Shown here: piece by piece, positions 62,649-64,000 of the stretch
Position numbering within the stretch: the stretch's first letter is position 1
Layout: the number at the start of each line of letters is the position of its first letter
Assembly: GCF_044386045.1 (NCBI RefSeq)
Contig: NZ_JBISCD010000039.1
Coordinates: 372,001 to 436,000 of the forward strand
Direction of reading: 5' to 3'
DNA from: Thalassobellus sediminis
Lineage (GTDB): Bacteria > Bacteroidota > Bacteroidia > Flavobacteriales > Flavobacteriaceae
Length of the DNA stretch: 64,000 nucleotides
The notes under the pieces: generated by a model
Told to the model about the DNA's origin: nothing
Databases searched by the model: none
The model's input: the letters and a program-made list of their open reading frames with translations, nothing else
Translations under genes and position numbers: made by a program

Positions 62649-64000
62649 TTGAAATTACGCCTTTTAATTTGCACCATATTTACCCTAATTTTCTTTACAG
62701 GCTTTGGTCAAAATAAAATTGATTTAAAGGCTGTTTTTGATATGGAGTCTAAACAGATAAAAATATCTCAAACCATTCAATATCATAATACTTCAAACAA
62801 CGTATTAGATACTATTTATTTAAACGATTGGAATAATAGTTACTCAACTAAAAAAACGCCTTTAGCTCTTAGAATTGCTGACGAATACAATAATAAATTT
62901 CATTTAGCTAAAAATGAAGATCGTGGCTACTCTGTAATTACATCAATAAAACAGGACAATAAAAATCTAGTATTCAATCAATTAAAAGACCAAATAGATA
63001 TTATTCAAGTTGCTTTAAGCACACCTTTAAAGCCTAATAATTTTTATACTATTAATTTAGAATATATAGTACAAATACCTAGCGATAAGTTTACAAGCTA
63101 TGGCTATACCAGTTCTGGAGATTTAAACTTAAGGTATTGGTATATAACTCCTGCTGTTTATAATGGCCAATGGCAATATTATAGTAATAAAAATTTAGAT
63201 GATTTATATATTCCAAAGGCAGATTTAACATTAAAAATTGAACACCCAAAAGGTTATACACTAACTTCGGAGTTAGATATTAAAAACAAAGAGGAAGACT
63301 CGAACAAACAAACAATAATATTAGAAGGAAAAAACAGATTAAACAATAAGTTATTCCTAAATAAAATCTCTAACTTCAACGCCATACAAACTGATGATTT
63401 TACAATAATTTCCAATATTAATGATGATGGCTTAGAAGTAATTGATAAAGTATTAATTACAGAAAAAGTGACAAATTTTTTATTAGATAATTTTGGGAAG
63501 CACCCTCATAACAAACTTCTTTTAACAGACATTGATTATAATAAAGATCCTATTTATGGTTTGAATTTTTTGCCTAAATTCATAAAACCCTATCCTAACC
63601 ATTTTCAATACGAACTCAAGCTATTAAAAATAGCACTACACAATTACCTTGAAAACACTTTATTAATAAATCCAAGAAAAGAACAATGGTTATTTGATGG
63701 TCTTCAAATTTTCTATCTAATGAATTATGTAGACGAACACTATCCTAACATGAAATTTTTAGGCTCATTAGCCAATTTTTGGGGTATGCGTTCTTTTCAT
63801 GCAGCAGATATGCGTTTTAATGATAAATACATTCTTGTATTTATGCTAATGGCTAGAACTAATAAAGATCAAGTATTAACTATGCAAAAAGATTCTTTGC
63901 TAAAATTTAATAAAAATATTGCTAGCAAATATAAAGCTGGTATTGGTCTTAAGTACTTAGATGATTTTGTTAATAGCCATGTTTTAGAAAACACAATAAC
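62649..64000 (+). CDS. M1-peptidase-fold protein with degenerate active site (partial)
   Basis: An open frame of about 450 codons running off the window, start TTG (an in-frame TGA at 62625 excludes any ATG upstream). The signal peptide (MKLRLLICTIFTLIFFTGFG) is followed by an M1-like beta domain and a helical domain with ENTLLINPRKEQWLFDGLQIFYL. Aligned with HExxH-x18-E of M1 aminopeptidases, the zinc motif here reads K-I-A-L-H and the distal Glu is Asp (WLFDGL), so zinc-dependent catalysis looks lost. Close relatives, from memory, share the change. Possibly a scaffolding or binding protein. Confidence 0.75.
   Translation, partial: MKLRLLICTIFTLIFFTGFGQNKIDLKAVFDMESKQIKISQTIQYHNTSNNVLDTIYLNDWNNSYSTKKTPLALRIADEYNNKFHLAKNEDRGYSVITSIKQDNKNLVFNQLKDQIDIIQVALSTPLKPNNFYTINLEYIVQIPSDKFTSYGYTSSGDLNLRYWYITPAVYNGQWQYYSNKNLDDLYIPKADLTLKIEHPKGYTLTSELDIKNKEEDSNKQTIILEGKNRLNNKLFLNKISNFNAIQTDDFTIISNINDDGLEVIDKVLITEKVTNFLLDNFGKHPHNKLLLTDIDYNKDPIYGLNFLPKFIKPYPNHFQYELKLLKIALHNYLENTLLINPRKEQWLFDGLQIFYLMNYVDEHYPNMKFLGSLANFWGMRSFHAADMRFNDKYILVFMLMARTNKDQVLTMQKDSLLKFNKNIASKYKAGIGLKYLDDFVNSHVLENTI

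Overview
The window is AT-rich and its gene content points to a marine member of the Flavobacteriaceae (Bacteroidota). The evidence is type IX secretion (T9SS) parts and cargo (PorQ, a PorP/SprF-type protein, C-terminal sorting domains of types A and B), Bacteroidota-type -7 boxes (TAnnTTTG) ahead of many genes, starts without Shine-Dalgarno sequences, and copies of a dispersed flavobacterial intergenic repeat. No SusC/SusD pair, transposase, tRNA, rRNA or CRISPR array was seen.

Layout. 1-2.6 kb: the 5' half of rnpB (minus strand, cut by the window edge), a dispersed repeat, and an AIPR-family anti-phage-type gene bracketed by a 10-bp inverted motif resembling integron core sites. 2.6-9.8 kb: core genes (dnaX, a lipoprotein, miaE, a beta-barrel protein) and polyphosphate genes (ppk1, ppx, sixA). 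10.2-20.7 kb: a gliding/adhesion-type locus made of a 1875-residue repeat adhesin with a T9SS type B sorting domain, its PorP/SprF-like partner and two tandem OmpA-family proteins. 20.8-39.9 kb: mostly housekeeping genes (CPBP protease, CAP lipoprotein, pdxH, a pyrR-pyrB-rnz operon, rpsA, a BON-LysM protein, cmk, porQ, lon, rhomboid, LpxL-type acyltransferase, glmM, acpH). 40.2-58.9 kb: a large accessory catabolic region. 58.9-64 kb: uvrA, a LOG-family gene and an M1-fold pseudopeptidase cut by the right edge.

The accessory region is the most unusual part. It opens with two paralogous T9SS-sorted secreted proteins, followed by an almost gapless plus-strand operon: DapA-family aldolase, sodium/solute symporter, iron-dependent alcohol dehydrogenase, PdxA2-type dehydrogenase, DUF1537 acid-sugar kinase, an ABC-type solute-binding protein without a signal peptide, two CaiB/BaiF CoA-transferases, a second signal-less solute-binding protein, Gfo/Idh/MocA oxidoreductase, MaoC-type hydratase and RhaT-type symporter. 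A LamG lipoprotein and a PL10-like pectate lyase follow. The two secreted-protein genes and the operon each carry the same two-part upstream element with identical 44-bp phasing, so they look like one regulon. The PdxA2 plus DUF1537 pair is the known route from four-carbon sugar acids to dihydroxyacetone phosphate. The aldolase and iron ADH could feed it from a pectin-derived deoxy-ulosonic acid (inference). The role of two cytoplasmic solute-binding-fold proteins interleaved with two CoA-transferases, with no ABC permease or ATPase nearby, is not explained by any pathway I know.
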